A DNA stretch of 64,000 nucleotides from Rhodobiaceae bacterium UBA4490 (GCA_002389665.1 DGNO01000005.1:1-64000), one strand, 5' to 3'. Shown: positions 1-10,259, numbered from the stretch's first letter. Numbers and translations: made by a program. The notes: generated by a model not told the origin, from the letters alone.

Positions 1-337
1 CGGAAATGGCCGCGTCACTGTATATTGCCACCGGATGACGGGTGGGCCCACCCGCTACCGCTTAAGCGGCCTCCTGCTTATTCACACGGCTGCGCCGCGT
101 TCAACGATTACAGTGACAAATGAGCTTCCCGAACCTAATCACAATGCCGTCTATGCTCAGGAGCAAGGGCAGTATTGGGTATTATGACGATAGGGAAACT
201 CTGGTTGGCAGTATGCTAATATGGCTTGCTAGGATTCTGAAATCCGGCGCTAACTCTATGGAATCGAGGAGCAATTAGGTAATGGATCAACTCATCCCAA
301 TCACAATGTAGGAACTTCCGACGCCGCCGTTTAGGCT

Positions 338-592
338 CTGGCAGCGCAAGAGCATCGTGCCTTCCTTGGAGTAGGGAAGGATGTCTCTAACTGGATCGAA
401 AGAATTCATCGAAGAATGCGGTTTCGTCGAATCGCAATATTATGCTGTTTTGGGTTCTCCAAAATCGATGAACTGACTTGGGCGTGGCGGAGACCGACAC
501 TCGAGAAATACATTCTTATACTCGACATAGCCAGGGAGCTGGCTATGCTTGAGAGGAGTGGGAGTAGCCATATAGTGCAGCGTGTTGGCGGC
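338..592 (+). pseudogene. Remnant of AntA/AntB-type phage antirepressor, frameshifted
   Basis: Three adjoining stretches in changing frames reconstruct an AntA domain. Frame 2 from 338 gives EHRAFLGVGKDVSNWIER, the usual 'LH-x-FL-x-VGKDFSNWI' start. A shift near 400 to frame 3 gives EECGFVESQYYAVLG (411-455), matching 'Y/CGFVE-x-QDY'. A return to frame 2 gives EKYILILDIARELAMLERS (503-559), matching 'YHLTLDMAKELAMVER'. A stop lies just before 338 (332-334) and the middle frame stops at 474-476. The family is carried by temperate phages, where it counteracts repressors. No product can be made from this copy, so it marks decayed phage material directly upstream of the STAND gene pair, whose promoter must lie in or near this remnant. 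Bases 1-337 hold no gene I can support. Confidence 0.72.
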
Positions 593-621
593 GCGTCTAG
601 TTTGCGCCAAGGATCGCATAC

Positions 622-3600
622 TTGGATAAAAGGCCCAAACACAAAAAGCGGATTTGCGACCCAAAACCGTCGGCTAAACAGGCCAAAGCTGCGTCTAGAG
701 CTGGATCCAACGCGGGCCGCGGCTTTCGTTACCAGGATGCCGTGTCCGCTTGGTTAGCGGTAGAAATTTGGGCTGGTGAGCGAGCGTCCGGCATCGTGAT
801 CCCGGAAGGTGGTGATGACATTGAGCTGCGTGGCGAAGGAACAAGCTTTGTCCAGGTCAAGAGCCGGCGGGAACACCTTGGGGACTATACAGAAGGCGAG
901 GCGGTCGGGCACATTGAAGACCTGTGGAATCGGTCGCTTGGCTCCGCACCGCAGCCGCAGCTACTAGAGCTCGTTCTTGAGCGGGAGGTGGCGGGCCTCA
1001 GTCCCCTCGACGACGACCCTGCAGCTCGTTTGATCGAAGGTCCGATCCGCGCCAGACTTTCAAAGTTCAGTGGCTCCTCTGATCTTCTCCCAAGAACTTC
1101 GATCATCGTGGAGACCTCACCGCAGGAAAGGGCGATCGGCCTAATCGTAGATCGGCGGAACTGCGCCCCGATCGCAGCCCAGATGTGCTTTGCCGAACTG
1201 CTGGTTCGTGTGGGTGCCCTGGCAGACGCCAATGGCCGGTTGGCGCCGGAGAACTATCGTGGCGTTTCGATCTCCGACACCGAAACGTCAATCCGCGATG
1301 TCTTGGCCGCTATCGACATTGACGCGATCGAACGCGCCCTCAGGGATGGGGTCTGCGAACCGGTAGATTTCCTTACGCCTCTCGACGACCCAAACTTCTA
1401 TCTCGGGGTCGATGTAGAACCCGGTCACATCGCGGCAGGTTTGGTGGCCGAACGCCCCCGAAGCAGGTCCGCGTTGGTGGAGGGTATTGAACAACGCCGG
1501 GCCGCGTTGATCGTCGGACCGTCAGGGGCCGGAAAATCCGCTTTGATGTGGGAGGCCGCCAACGCGTTGCGCCATACGGTGCGGTGGTTTCGTATCCGTC
1601 GTCTGAGTGCGGAGGATATTCCATCTCTGCGCCAGTTGGTCCGGACGTTTCGCGCTTCAGTAGACAGCCCCATGGGCTTCGTCATGGATGATGTCGGCCG
1701 GAATCGGCCGGAAAGCTGGGGCGCCTTGCTCAAAGAGGCGATGTCTGTGCCCGGCGTCGTCCTGCTCGGTTCGGTCCGGGAAGAAGATGTTACGCTGATT
1801 GCAGAGCGCGCGCGGGCAGCCGAAATACGCGCCGATCCCGATGACGAACTCGCAGAACGACTCTGGCGAGAACTGCGCGAAGCCGAAAAGACGAACTGGG
1901 CGGGTTGGTACGAGCCGTGGAAGATGAGCGATGGCCTTCTTCTCGAATATGTCCATATCCTGACGCGCGGACAGAGGATGCACGAACTCCTCGCCGACCA
2001 GGTTGCGGCCAGAGTTTCAGATCCGAAGCGTTCCCTTGAACTGGATATTCTGCGATCCGGCGCTTGGGCAGGCACAGCGAATGCTGAAGTCGATGCATCG
2101 CGATTGGCGCGCGCGCTCTCAGTCAGTGAGGCCGATCTGTCACGCGCCTTACAGCGCCTCATTCAGGAACATCTGGTTCGTTCACCTGCTCCGGGCGCGG
2201 TCACCGGCCTACACCAGCTTCGATCCGAAGAATTGCTGCAGCTCACGCACCGGACAACATTGCCGACCCTCGAAACGAGTTTCGAACGGACGATCGCGAG
2301 TGTGCCCGCCGCCGATCTCGAGCCGTTGGTCGCGGACACGCTATCTGCGCGGCGCTTGCCTGTTCCAACGGTGCTTAATGGCCTGATTGCCCGCTTGAAG
2401 GACGAACAGGATGCGCGGGCACTGGCCTCAGCGCTCCGGGGTTTAGGTTCGGGCCGTGTTTCCTTGGGCGTCGACGAATGGCTGGAAACGCCTGAAGCGC
2501 GTGCGCTGCCGCGAACGCAAGTCGGAAGCGCCGCAATGTTCGGGATTGCGGGTATTGATCTGAGTGGTCTCAGCATCATCCCGGAGGTCCAGGCCGCAGC
2601 GGATCGACTTTCGCAGATCAAAGGTTCGCCAGAAGACGACCCTCGCCGCCTGTTGATGGAGCGTATGTCACCCTCTGTCTTGTCTTTCCTGATCGAGACA
2701 GCGGATTTGGCGAGCTTAGATGAGATTCTCGCAGCGTTGGTCGGAATGCCATTGCCAGCCGCGGTGCGGGCGAGTCTCATGCAGGTTCCAGAAGGCCTCT
2801 TGAATGCCAATCTCGATCTCTTGGGGTCTCTGATGGGCACCTTGTCCGCTCTGGATCGTGAGATCGCCAGTGATTGGGTCGCCGAGGTTGGGCAAGAGGC
2901 GCTGTTCGCACGGGTTCAGGCAGAGACAGCTTGGGCCGGGCCTGTAACAATCGAAGATGCCGATGATGGAATGATCGTCCGTTGCGATCTTTGGTACGTT
3001 GCCGGCTCTGTACAGAAAAATCCGCACGACGCGGCTGTAAGTTTGTGTGAGCGGATATTGGCACTGTGTCCGTCGGCTGACATTGCGGTGTCCAACGCTA
3101 TTACTGCAAGTGGCGAATTAGCAGGCCTTGCCCAGTTGCCGCTCGCAACAAAGCGGATTCCCCGAGAAAATCTCCCCCCTCCGTCAGTTCCTCAGTGGAA
3201 TCGGCGGTGGGGTGATCTGATTTCCCGCCGCGTCGCCGCTCCGAGCTATAGCGACTATCTTGCCAGAGGCGTGGCAATTCTCGATGCCCTTGTGCCGACC
3301 TTGGAGAAGGTCTTCGACGCACATTTTCGAGGAAAGGATGCACTCGGCAACCTCGCCGACAAGCTGAATTCACTCAATGCGGATACTGAAGCACTGACGC
3401 CTCCCGCTGTTTCTTCATTGGAAGCGTCAGGCGCGGGGCACGGAGAGGCTAACACCGCCGTCACCAAGTTCCAGAACCTCCTGCACAGCGCAAGCGTCAA
3501 TCTCGTCAAGAGGTTCGCAATACTGCCCGACCAAGCTGGTGCATACATTGCCTGGTTGAGCGATCTCATCGCCGATGTCGACACTGCAATTGCCGAAGAG

Positions 3601-4554
3601 CCTTGGCATCTCGTCGCCCACGGTCCTCCACCGATGCTAACCCGACTTAAGACGCTATTGGAGACGTTGCGAGTTCTGGCTGGAGAAGCCCATGAAAGGA
3701 AGCAAGCGCCAGCGGTAACTTGGGCGGCGCGCGGCAAAGGCGCGCGAGTAGGCAACTCCGTTCGGCTCGTATCCCTCTCTGCCACAGCTGCCGGGGAATC
3801 ACGACTAGCTCAGCGAAAGGCAGAAATTGAGCGCCTGGCAGAGGAAGCCGGAATCGTCGCACAGTTCCATCTTCGCGTTAACGCCAAGGGTATTCTGCCG
3901 TGGCCGCCAGCAGACGTTCTCGCGCTGTTACCTGCGCCCGACATTGCGGATGCGGTGATCACGCTCGCTGAACAAGCCGAACTCGTGCGGTCATTGGTGG
4001 ACTCGTCTATCCACCTGACAATCATGCCTTACATTGAGGATATCGCGTTCCCGGCGCTCGCAAAGTCTGGTTACCAGACCCTCCTTCCCGACGTGGAAGG
4101 AGCTGCCTTCTGGGCTGAACAACTCGGATTGCCACAAGCCCCATCTGTTATGGCAAGCATGTTTGGGGAGGTGCTGAGCCTTACCGGCGAACTTGGAGCA
4201 ATGGATCAAAAACGGCTCGGCAATGAGACTCGTCCCGAAGAAGAGATTGCTGCCCGTCGGAGTTTGGAGGCTACCTTCGCAAATAGGCACGAGGAACTGA
4301 CCCGACGGCTCGACGCTGTTGACCCGGGGCTGCAAACGGATGTCTCCGAATTGATCGAGCACCTGCGAACTGGGGACGTTGACTTCGCCGCAGAAGCGCA
4401 GGCTGCGATTAGCGGAACTTCAAGCAACATCGCCGAGGCAGCAGGGTACGTGTCTCTGCTTTTGATTTCAGCCGAGACCGGCAACATATCCACCGGTGGG
4501 CCAAATTTAGAATGTGTACACACGACCAAATCCGAGCAGGCCGTCGATGGCTAA
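622..4554 (+). CDS. STAND-like P-loop NTPase with N-terminal DUF4297/Cap4-like nuclease domain
   Basis: The protein has 1310 residues. Residues about 30-110 resemble the DUF4297/Cap4-type dsDNA endonuclease fold: GRGFRYQDA (32-40), an acidic E62-x2-DD (65-66) and QVK (78-80), fitting a PD-(D/E)xK site. A Walker A, GPSGAGKS (299-306), and a Walker B-like FVMDD (353-357) follow, then LLGSVRE like a sensor-1 strand. The remaining 850 residues are helical and repeat-like, as expected for a ligand sensor. In known Avs and related STAND defence proteins this layout senses a phage protein and then triggers DNA cutting. The TTG start is chosen because AAGGA sits 8 bases upstream (609-613) and no ATG precedes the nuclease motif. 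It overlaps the next gene by 8 bases (ATGGCTAA), so the two are probably coupled. The nuclease assignment is from motif reading; the phage target is unknown. Confidence 0.75.
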   Translation: MDKRPKHKKRICDPKPSAKQAKAASRAGSNAGRGFRYQDAVSAWLAVEIWAGERASGIVIPEGGDDIELRGEGTSFVQVKSRREHLGDYTEGEAVGHIEDLWNRSLGSAPQPQLLELVLEREVAGLSPLDDDPAARLIEGPIRARLSKFSGSSDLLPRTSIIVETSPQERAIGLIVDRRNCAPIAAQMCFAELLVRVGALADANGRLAPENYRGVSISDTETSIRDVLAAIDIDAIERALRDGVCEPVDFLTPLDDPNFYLGVDVEPGHIAAGLVAERPRSRSALVEGIEQRRAALIVGPSGAGKSALMWEAANALRHTVRWFRIRRLSAEDIPSLRQLVRTFRASVDSPMGFVMDDVGRNRPESWGALLKEAMSVPGVVLLGSVREEDVTLIAERARAAEIRADPDDELAERLWRELREAEKTNWAGWYEPWKMSDGLLLEYVHILTRGQRMHELLADQVAARVSDPKRSLELDILRSGAWAGTANAEVDASRLARALSVSEADLSRALQRLIQEHLVRSPAPGAVTGLHQLRSEELLQLTHRTTLPTLETSFERTIASVPAADLEPLVADTLSARRLPVPTVLNGLIARLKDEQDARALASALRGLGSGRVSLGVDEWLETPEARALPRTQVGSAAMFGIAGIDLSGLSIIPEVQAAADRLSQIKGSPEDDPRRLLMERMSPSVLSFLIETADLASLDEILAALVGMPLPAAVRASLMQVPEGLLNANLDLLGSLMGTLSALDREIASDWVAEVGQEALFARVQAETAWAGPVTIEDADDGMIVRCDLWYVAGSVQKNPHDAAVSLCERILALCPSADIAVSNAITASGELAGLAQLPLATKRIPRENLPPPSVPQWNRRWGDLISRRVAAPSYSDYLARGVAILDALVPTLEKVFDAHFRGKDALGNLADKLNSLNADTEALTPPAVSSLEASGAGHGEANTAVTKFQNLLHSASVNLVKRFAILPDQAGAYIAWLSDLIADVDTAIAEEPWHLVAHGPPPMLTRLKTLLETLRVLAGEAHERKQAPAVTWAARGKGARVGNSVRLVSLSATAAGESRLAQRKAEIERLAEEAGIVAQFHLRVNAKGILPWPPADVLALLPAPDIADAVITLAEQAELVRSLVDSSIHLTIMPYIEDIAFPALAKSGYQTLLPDVEGAAFWAEQLGLPQAPSVMASMFGEVLSLTGELGAMDQKRLGNETRPEEEIAARRSLEATFANRHEELTRRLDAVDPGLQTDVSELIEHLRTGDVDFAAEAQAAISGTSSNIAEAAGYVSLLLISAETGNISTGGPNLECVHTTKSEQAVDG

Positions 4555-7500
4555 GAGTAATAACAGGGATGACTTCACTCAGGCGACCAAGAACCGCCTA
4601 GCGAAGCAAGCCCGATATCATTGCAGCAATCCTAGTTGCAGGAAGCTGACGTCAGCGCCGACCAGCGATGGCTTAAAGGAAATGAATATTGGAGTTGCCG
4701 CTCATATCTGTGCTGCGGCCCCCGGAGTTGGTGCGCGCCGCTATCGCGCCGATATGACGCCCGAACAACGGAAATCGCATGAGAACGGGATTTGGCTTTG
4801 CCAAGACTGTGCAAAGGCAATTGATTCAGATGATTCCATTTTCACCGAGGCCTTCCTGCACACTTGGAAGCAGAAGCACTCTGAGGACATGTGGCGCAGC
4901 GTTATTCACAAGCTTCCCTTCGGCCCGACCATGCCGCCGACGGTTGCTGAGATCAGTGCACGCTTTCAAAATGCTGCCGCTGCAGATCTGGCCGTGTTCC
5001 GTCGAACACCCAAATGGCCAGGCACAAACGTGGCGCTCACGCTGACATTAAAAGTAAAGCACGTGGACGAGGCGCTTAGCACGCGCGCGCTTGCCAACGC
5101 GGTGACCGCGCTGGATGACCTTATCCTTGTCGCGGCACCCGGAATGGGAAAGACGACAACCCTCTTTCAGGTCGCCGACGGTCTGTTGGAAATCGGCAAC
5201 GGCACGCCACTCATCGTACCGCTGGGAGATTGGTCCACCGAAGGCGAAGCGCTGCTCGCATCCATCCTCAAACGCCCCGCTTTCAACGGGATTTCAGAGC
5301 AAGATTTCCGCGCCGTCGCTACGAAGCCTGGCGTCGTGCTGCTTCTTGACGGCTGGAATGAACTGGATGCCGCTGCACGCGAACGCGCGCGCGTGCAAAT
5401 CACTGCTCTCAAGGCAGAATTGCCAGAGCTCGGTCTTGTCATTTCTACGCGCAAGCAGGCTCTCGACATTCCGTTCGGCGGGACGCGGGTCGACTTACTG
5501 CCGCTTGACGACGAGCAGCAAATGGAGATCGCGCGCGGTATGCGGGGCGAGGCTGGCGCACAGCTCGTCGATCAGGCGTGGCGGACAGCGGGTGTCCGGG
5601 ATCTTGTGACCATCCCACTCTACCTCACGGCACTTCTCTCGCTGCCAGAGGGCGCGCCTTTTCCGACAACAAAGGAAGAAGTACTACGGCGCTTCATTGC
5701 CGCACACGAGCAGGAAGCCCGCCGTGCGGCGGCGCTTCATGCCATGGCCCTCGGCTTCCAGCAGGACTATTTGGATGGCCTCGCCGTGTTCGCCACTACA
5801 ACGGCCAATACGGCGATCACGGACAGTAACGCGCGTAAATCGGTCGCTGAGACCACGCGGGTCCTGGTGGGCGACGGACAAATCACCATCTCCACACAGC
5901 CCGACACGTTGCTCGACACGCTTGTCAGCAATCACGTTCTGACGCGCTCCGGCGACACGCCGGGCTACTCGTTTCAGCACCAGCAATTTCAGGAATGGTA
6001 CGCCTCGCACCACGTCGAACGACTGATGCTACAGGCGGTCAGCGATCCGGCAGCCCGCGAGAAGCTGAAGGTTGACGTGCTCGATCAGCGCCCGTGGGAA
6101 GAAGCAGTTCTGTTCGCTGTCGAACGAAGCGCGCGCGGCGACAACGTACATAAGGCCGCATGCAGCGCCGCCATCCGCGCGGCTTTCGACGTCGATCCTG
6201 TCCTCGCGGGCGAGATGATCTTCCGCGCCTCCGACGAGGTGTGGGCACCGATCGCCACCGAAATGCGGAATATTGCTGAGCAGTGGCACGCGCCAGGCAA
6301 GGTGGATCGCGCGGTGCGTTTCATGATCGCGTCCGGCAGGCCAGAATTCGGCGACCTGATTTGGCCGCTAATTTCGCACCCAAACAGCCAAGTGCACTTG
6401 CCTGCTCTCCGAGCGGCGAAGCGATTTCGCCCATCCGTGCTTGGGAACGACGCGCCGGTGCGCATCGCAGCCCTGCCACCGGAAATCCGCAAAAATGTAC
6501 TGCATGAAATCGCATCGCATGGCGGAATCGACGGCCTCGACCTTGCGACCGCAATCGCGAAAACTGACGGCGATCCGGACGTGAAGGCGACAGTGGTCGA
6601 TGCGCTCTCATTTCGACGAGCGGATCGCCACGTCGCCGATTTGCTCGCTGATGCCGGCGACGCGACCTACGACATCCTCGCCGAAAAGGGTCACCTCGAC
6701 GATATTGCAGTCGATGCCATCCAGCGGGAACTCCGGCACGCGCGTGAGCGGCGCAAAGCTTTTGGCATTTCGCACTTCGCGCGCCTGCGCACGCTCCTCT
6801 ACGCGCCGGGGGGAGATGATCGCGATGCCGAGGTCACTGAGATTGTTGCTGAAATGGAGATCGACCGGAAGCGCGATGGCGAATTCCACCTATTGTACGA
6901 AGCGCGAAAACGCTATCCGCAGGCTCTCGCTAAGGGGTTGCTGCGGCGCGTGCGCGAGCACCGAAATCTCTTCTACGGCGCGGACAATATTCTTGCCGCC
7001 GCCGGGTTTTCCCTTGAGGACGACAAGCTGCTCGGAATTGCCCTCGAAGAGACTAACCGCCACGACGACCGCGCTGAAGCTGCCGCGTCAGTGCTGGGAC
7101 CAATCGCTGTTGGCCGGTTGATCGAGGCCTATCTTGCCGCCGGGAAAGTCGTGCGCGACGCCAGCGGGAAATACGATCAGGCCGCGGGTGATCGCTATCA
7201 CGGTCTGCGAGACCGTATCGGCCACACGCCGGGCGCAAGTTTGGTAGCAGCTGTTCAGGCGCGGGCGGCAGATGCCGATAATGAGGAAATCGTCCAACTG
7301 GCCGAGCTGTTTTCCCGCGAGACCTACGGCGACGAAGAACGGACAAGACCCTTCAATGAGGAAGGCTTGGCCGCAATCGGATTGCTGGCGCGCGAATGGG
7401 CAGAGCGAATGCTTGCCGCTGGGGATGAGAAGCGCTGGCGAGTGGCTACCATTGCAACAATGATGAGCTGCGCGCCGTCTGTCGAACATCTTCCACTCTT

Positions 7501-8926
7501 GAAGAGAATGCTTGACGACAATCTACGTCGCTATCGAGCTTTCCGCGAAAGAACGACTGCGAGCGGCCGGAAGGATCGAGATGCTGTGCACGAAGCGCAG
7601 CATCCGCATATGCATGAGTACCAACGTGCGTTCTTGGCGATCAATGTGCCGGAGACCGCTGCGCTGATGCGTGAATACCTGACGGATGAGCATTTTGGCG
7701 AGTGGGCTGCAAGTGTGCTGGCCTTCCAGTGGTTCGAGGCCAACGAACCCAACGACGATAAGAAATTCCGGAGCAGCCAAGATTTCTCGCGCATGGAAGA
7801 GCGCCGCGAGGCTCGCGCCGTCGATCCCGCCGCGACATCAGCCGAGGCGGAGGCCATCTTCGACGCAATCGACACGTTGATTGTCGATGGTTCGACGGAT
7901 GCGCAGATGAAGCTGGGGGTTGCGCTCGGCATTGTCGGTTCTCGACTCCCCCACGGCCAGCGTGACGTGACGATCCAGAAGCTTATTTCTCTCGCGCCGA
8001 GGCAGGCGCGCGCAGCCTTGCTGTTGTCGCTGATCCTCTCTGGTGAGGACATCGACATCAAGCTCGTGGCCGACGGCATAGCTGAGACCTTTGAAGCGGC
8101 TAAGAAGGAGGCCTGGATTCTGACACAGAGCGACGCGTATCAGCTACGTGCTTGGTTGCGCCTCTTGCCGTTCACCACGCCTGTCACCGATCTGCCCGCC
8201 ATCGTGCGCGGCATGCCGGACGCGCAGCGCGACCCACGAATGCTCGAAGAGATGGTCGGCGGACTCAACAGTTCGTGCTCGGACGACGCAGAAGGAGTGG
8301 CCTTCACACTCGCAGAAGAAGATCCACGTCTCTACCAGAACCATCAGTGGCGCACGACCGCTTTGAGGTTCGGCACTGTCTCCGCCGCGCGCCGCCTTAT
8401 TGACTTGACGATCAGCGGCGTGCTCGACGGCGAATCATACGACGGATGGCATTGGCAACGAGAATTGGGTGGATTGATTTCGGAGTTTCCCGAGGTCCGC
8501 ACCTATGTCAACGACCTCCTGAAGGATGGGCCGACAACGAAGCAGCTTGCTTTGCTAGCTAGAGCAGTCGCCGAAGACCCTGGCGCGGACGGAGTACTGA
8601 TGCTAATTCGGTTCGAGATGGAAACCGGGCACTTGTTCATGACGTGGTCGGTGATCGAAAGCGTTGTCACGGAGCACGTCCCGGCAGAGAATTGGAAAGG
8701 TGCTTACAATATCGTCCCGGTTCCGGCGGTAAAGCTGCGCCGGAAACTTCTGTCAATGACGCACAACGGCGGCAAGGATGATCCTGCCGCCCGCTGTCTC
8801 AACCTCATAGACAGGCTGCGAGACGAATATGGCGCGCCAGAATCAGAGCCGCGACATCCCGATCTTGAGTCGGGACGGCCTTGGCCGATCTTTACACCCG
8901 ATTCCGACGCAGAGGGCGAGAGTTGA
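4547..8926 (+). CDS. NACHT/STAND NTPase with N-terminal HNH-like nuclease domain
   Basis: The protein has 1459 residues. The N-terminus (about 20-115) is an HNH-like zinc domain: C26-x4-C31, AAHI with H53, HEN (79-81 region, N80) and C85-x2-C88, followed by a WKQKH helix. A NACHT-type NTPase follows: Walker A APGMGKTT (197-204), Walker B VVLLLDGWNELD (263-274) and LVISTR (sensor). The long C-terminal part is helical with acidic and alanine-rich repeats, probably HEAT/TPR-like. I start at ATG 4547, inside the end of the preceding gene, where AGCAGG lies about 7 bases upstream; an upstream ATG at 4514 would only add 11 poor residues. Tandem placement with a second, unrelated STAND nuclease suggests that both serve one defence system or form two coupled sensors. 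Activity is inferred from family knowledge. Confidence 0.77.
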   Translation: MAKSNNRDDFTQATKNRLAKQARYHCSNPSCRKLTSAPTSDGLKEMNIGVAAHICAAAPGVGARRYRADMTPEQRKSHENGIWLCQDCAKAIDSDDSIFTEAFLHTWKQKHSEDMWRSVIHKLPFGPTMPPTVAEISARFQNAAAADLAVFRRTPKWPGTNVALTLTLKVKHVDEALSTRALANAVTALDDLILVAAPGMGKTTTLFQVADGLLEIGNGTPLIVPLGDWSTEGEALLASILKRPAFNGISEQDFRAVATKPGVVLLLDGWNELDAAARERARVQITALKAELPELGLVISTRKQALDIPFGGTRVDLLPLDDEQQMEIARGMRGEAGAQLVDQAWRTAGVRDLVTIPLYLTALLSLPEGAPFPTTKEEVLRRFIAAHEQEARRAAALHAMALGFQQDYLDGLAVFATTTANTAITDSNARKSVAETTRVLVGDGQITISTQPDTLLDTLVSNHVLTRSGDTPGYSFQHQQFQEWYASHHVERLMLQAVSDPAAREKLKVDVLDQRPWEEAVLFAVERSARGDNVHKAACSAAIRAAFDVDPVLAGEMIFRASDEVWAPIATEMRNIAEQWHAPGKVDRAVRFMIASGRPEFGDLIWPLISHPNSQVHLPALRAAKRFRPSVLGNDAPVRIAALPPEIRKNVLHEIASHGGIDGLDLATAIAKTDGDPDVKATVVDALSFRRADRHVADLLADAGDATYDILAEKGHLDDIAVDAIQRELRHARERRKAFGISHFARLRTLLYAPGGDDRDAEVTEIVAEMEIDRKRDGEFHLLYEARKRYPQALAKGLLRRVREHRNLFYGADNILAAAGFSLEDDKLLGIALEETNRHDDRAEAAASVLGPIAVGRLIEAYLAAGKVVRDASGKYDQAAGDRYHGLRDRIGHTPGASLVAAVQARAADADNEEIVQLAELFSRETYGDEERTRPFNEEGLAAIGLLAREWAERMLAAGDEKRWRVATIATMMSCAPSVEHLPLLKRMLDDNLRRYRAFRERTTASGRKDRDAVHEAQHPHMHEYQRAFLAINVPETAALMREYLTDEHFGEWAASVLAFQWFEANEPNDDKKFRSSQDFSRMEERREARAVDPAATSAEAEAIFDAIDTLIVDGSTDAQMKLGVALGIVGSRLPHGQRDVTIQKLISLAPRQARAALLLSLILSGEDIDIKLVADGIAETFEAAKKEAWILTQSDAYQLRAWLRLLPFTTPVTDLPAIVRGMPDAQRDPRMLEEMVGGLNSSCSDDAEGVAFTLAEEDPRLYQNHQWRTTALRFGTVSAARRLIDLTISGVLDGESYDGWHWQRELGGLISEFPEVRTYVNDLLKDGPTTKQLALLARAVAEDPGADGVLMLIRFEMETGHLFMTWSVIESVVTEHVPAENWKGAYNIVPVPAVKLRRKLLSMTHNGGKDDPAARCLNLIDRLRDEYGAPESEPRHPDLESGRPWPIFTPDSDAEGES

Positions 8927-9038
8927 CTAGTAGATGAACGAATTGTGTGAAATGTCGACCCGAAAGCAACCGCTTTGCTGCATCCGACCTTCCAATCGCG
9001 AAGCTGATAGCCACCCCGATGCCCGGCCAGGAGGTCTG

Positions 9039-10259
9039 TCAATAAAAGGATAGCGTTTCAAGAAATGAGGTCAGTGATCTTACCTCTTGATCCGTAAGGT
9101 GCGGGACCCCGGATCCTTCTTGCGCCCATGCTTTCAACCGAGCGTAGTATTCAGTTCGCTCATGGCCATTCATGTCACGGAATTCAGTATCTCTCAGGGG
9201 GTCAAAATGAAATCTAATGGCGACATCTAACGAGTGAACCGACCCTGAATGAGAATACGGCGCTGTACGTGTGACGTTTATAAGTGGCGGCGTCCGAAAT
9301 TTATACAAATCCACGGGATCCAAAGTCACGTTGTATCGCCCATAGTCCACTCCAAATCCATTCTTCCCAAATCCTAATTGTGGGAATGGCATTGCATGAA
9401 ATTGGAAGTCGGAAAAATGCGAACCTGAATGGCATTGAGCACATTGACCTTTGCCGTAAAAAAGAAGCCCTCCTGCAATCTCACGGCTACTGAGATTCCC
9501 GCCTTCAAAAACGAACTTGTGGAATTTGGTATCCTTGATTCGAAATTTATTGCGGATGTGCGCAGACAACGCATCCGCTATGTGGTCGATCTCAATATTT
9601 TCCGCCTTGATATCGAAAGCGTCACTTAATGGTCCAGACAGGATATCGTCCGAGCGGATACGTTCCTCTATGAGTTCATAGATTTTCTCGGCAGCTGCAA
9701 CAGACTCCTCGTATGCTCCCAAGGAAATGCTCTCCTGTCTATCAAGCATTTCATCGACTTCCACGATTGGAAGCCTCACAGCCACATTCAAAGGGTCTTC
9801 TGAAGGAACATCAGCACCAAACTGGCTTTCGACTGACTTGCCACTTCCAACGACTTTGCCATCCCAGAAGAAAGTCAAAAACTCGGGAGAGCCACGCCCC
9901 CACATGGCCAAGGCATTGCGGGGTATAATCGCTCCATTCTGCAAGAGACGTTCCGTGCCATGCCCCTCCGCACCAACTCCTGCAGCGTTGGGGAGCCCAT
10001 CGGTGCTCGCTCTATCGTCCAGGTGGCAGGTTTGGCAGGAAATGTTCTCGGTGAGGCTCAGTTTCTTGCTCTCAAAGAGAAGTGCCCCCGCCCCGGCAAG
10101 CGCTGGATCAACTTCGACATTCATCGAGCTAGTGGGTGTGATACCATTCTTAAGCGCTTGTTCCCGTAGAATCTCCTCTCGCAGATTGCCGGCTATGGAT
10201 GGTGAAGCATGAACCAAGAAGAAGCCGAAAATCAGCAGATGTCTAGTAACGGAATTCAT
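9039..10259 (-). CDS. MauG/cytochrome c peroxidase family di-heme protein
   Basis: The protein has 406 residues. It begins with a signal peptide (MNSVTRHLLIFGFFLVHA, cleavage near SIAG) and has two c-type heme sites, CQTCH (75-79) and CAQCH (273-277), spaced as in bacterial di-heme peroxidases and MauG. It should act in the periplasm, either reducing peroxide or, like MauG, oxidising residues of a protein substrate. I start at ATG 10259 because the signal peptide begins there; an upstream in-frame start at 10301 would bury it. It is the last gene of the minus-strand Hxs operon and overlaps the preceding gene by 17 bases, so it is translated together with a radical-SAM maturation system. A post-translational role on HxsA is an attractive inference but not shown. 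Confidence 0.83.
   Translation of the reverse strand: MNSVTRHLLIFGFFLVHASPSIAGNLREEILREQALKNGITPTSSMNVEVDPALAGAGALLFESKKLSLTENISCQTCHLDDRASTDGLPNAAGVGAEGHGTERLLQNGAIIPRNALAMWGRGSPEFLTFFWDGKVVGSGKSVESQFGADVPSEDPLNVAVRLPIVEVDEMLDRQESISLGAYEESVAAAEKIYELIEERIRSDDILSGPLSDAFDIKAENIEIDHIADALSAHIRNKFRIKDTKFHKFVFEGGNLSSREIAGGLLFYGKGQCAQCHSGSHFSDFQFHAMPFPQLGFGKNGFGVDYGRYNVTLDPVDLYKFRTPPLINVTRTAPYSHSGSVHSLDVAIRFHFDPLRDTEFRDMNGHERTEYYARLKAWAQEGSGVPHLTDQEVRSLTSFLETLSFY

Noticed and set aside
2..187. Open frame of 61 codons at the left edge ending in TGA
   Set aside because: It could be the 3' end of a gene, but no family motif is visible and the length is compatible with chance.
416..757. ORF of 113 codons overlapping the first STAND gene
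   Set aside because: Its middle part belongs to the frameshifted AntA remnant, and the 3' end is out-of-frame reading of the STAND gene.
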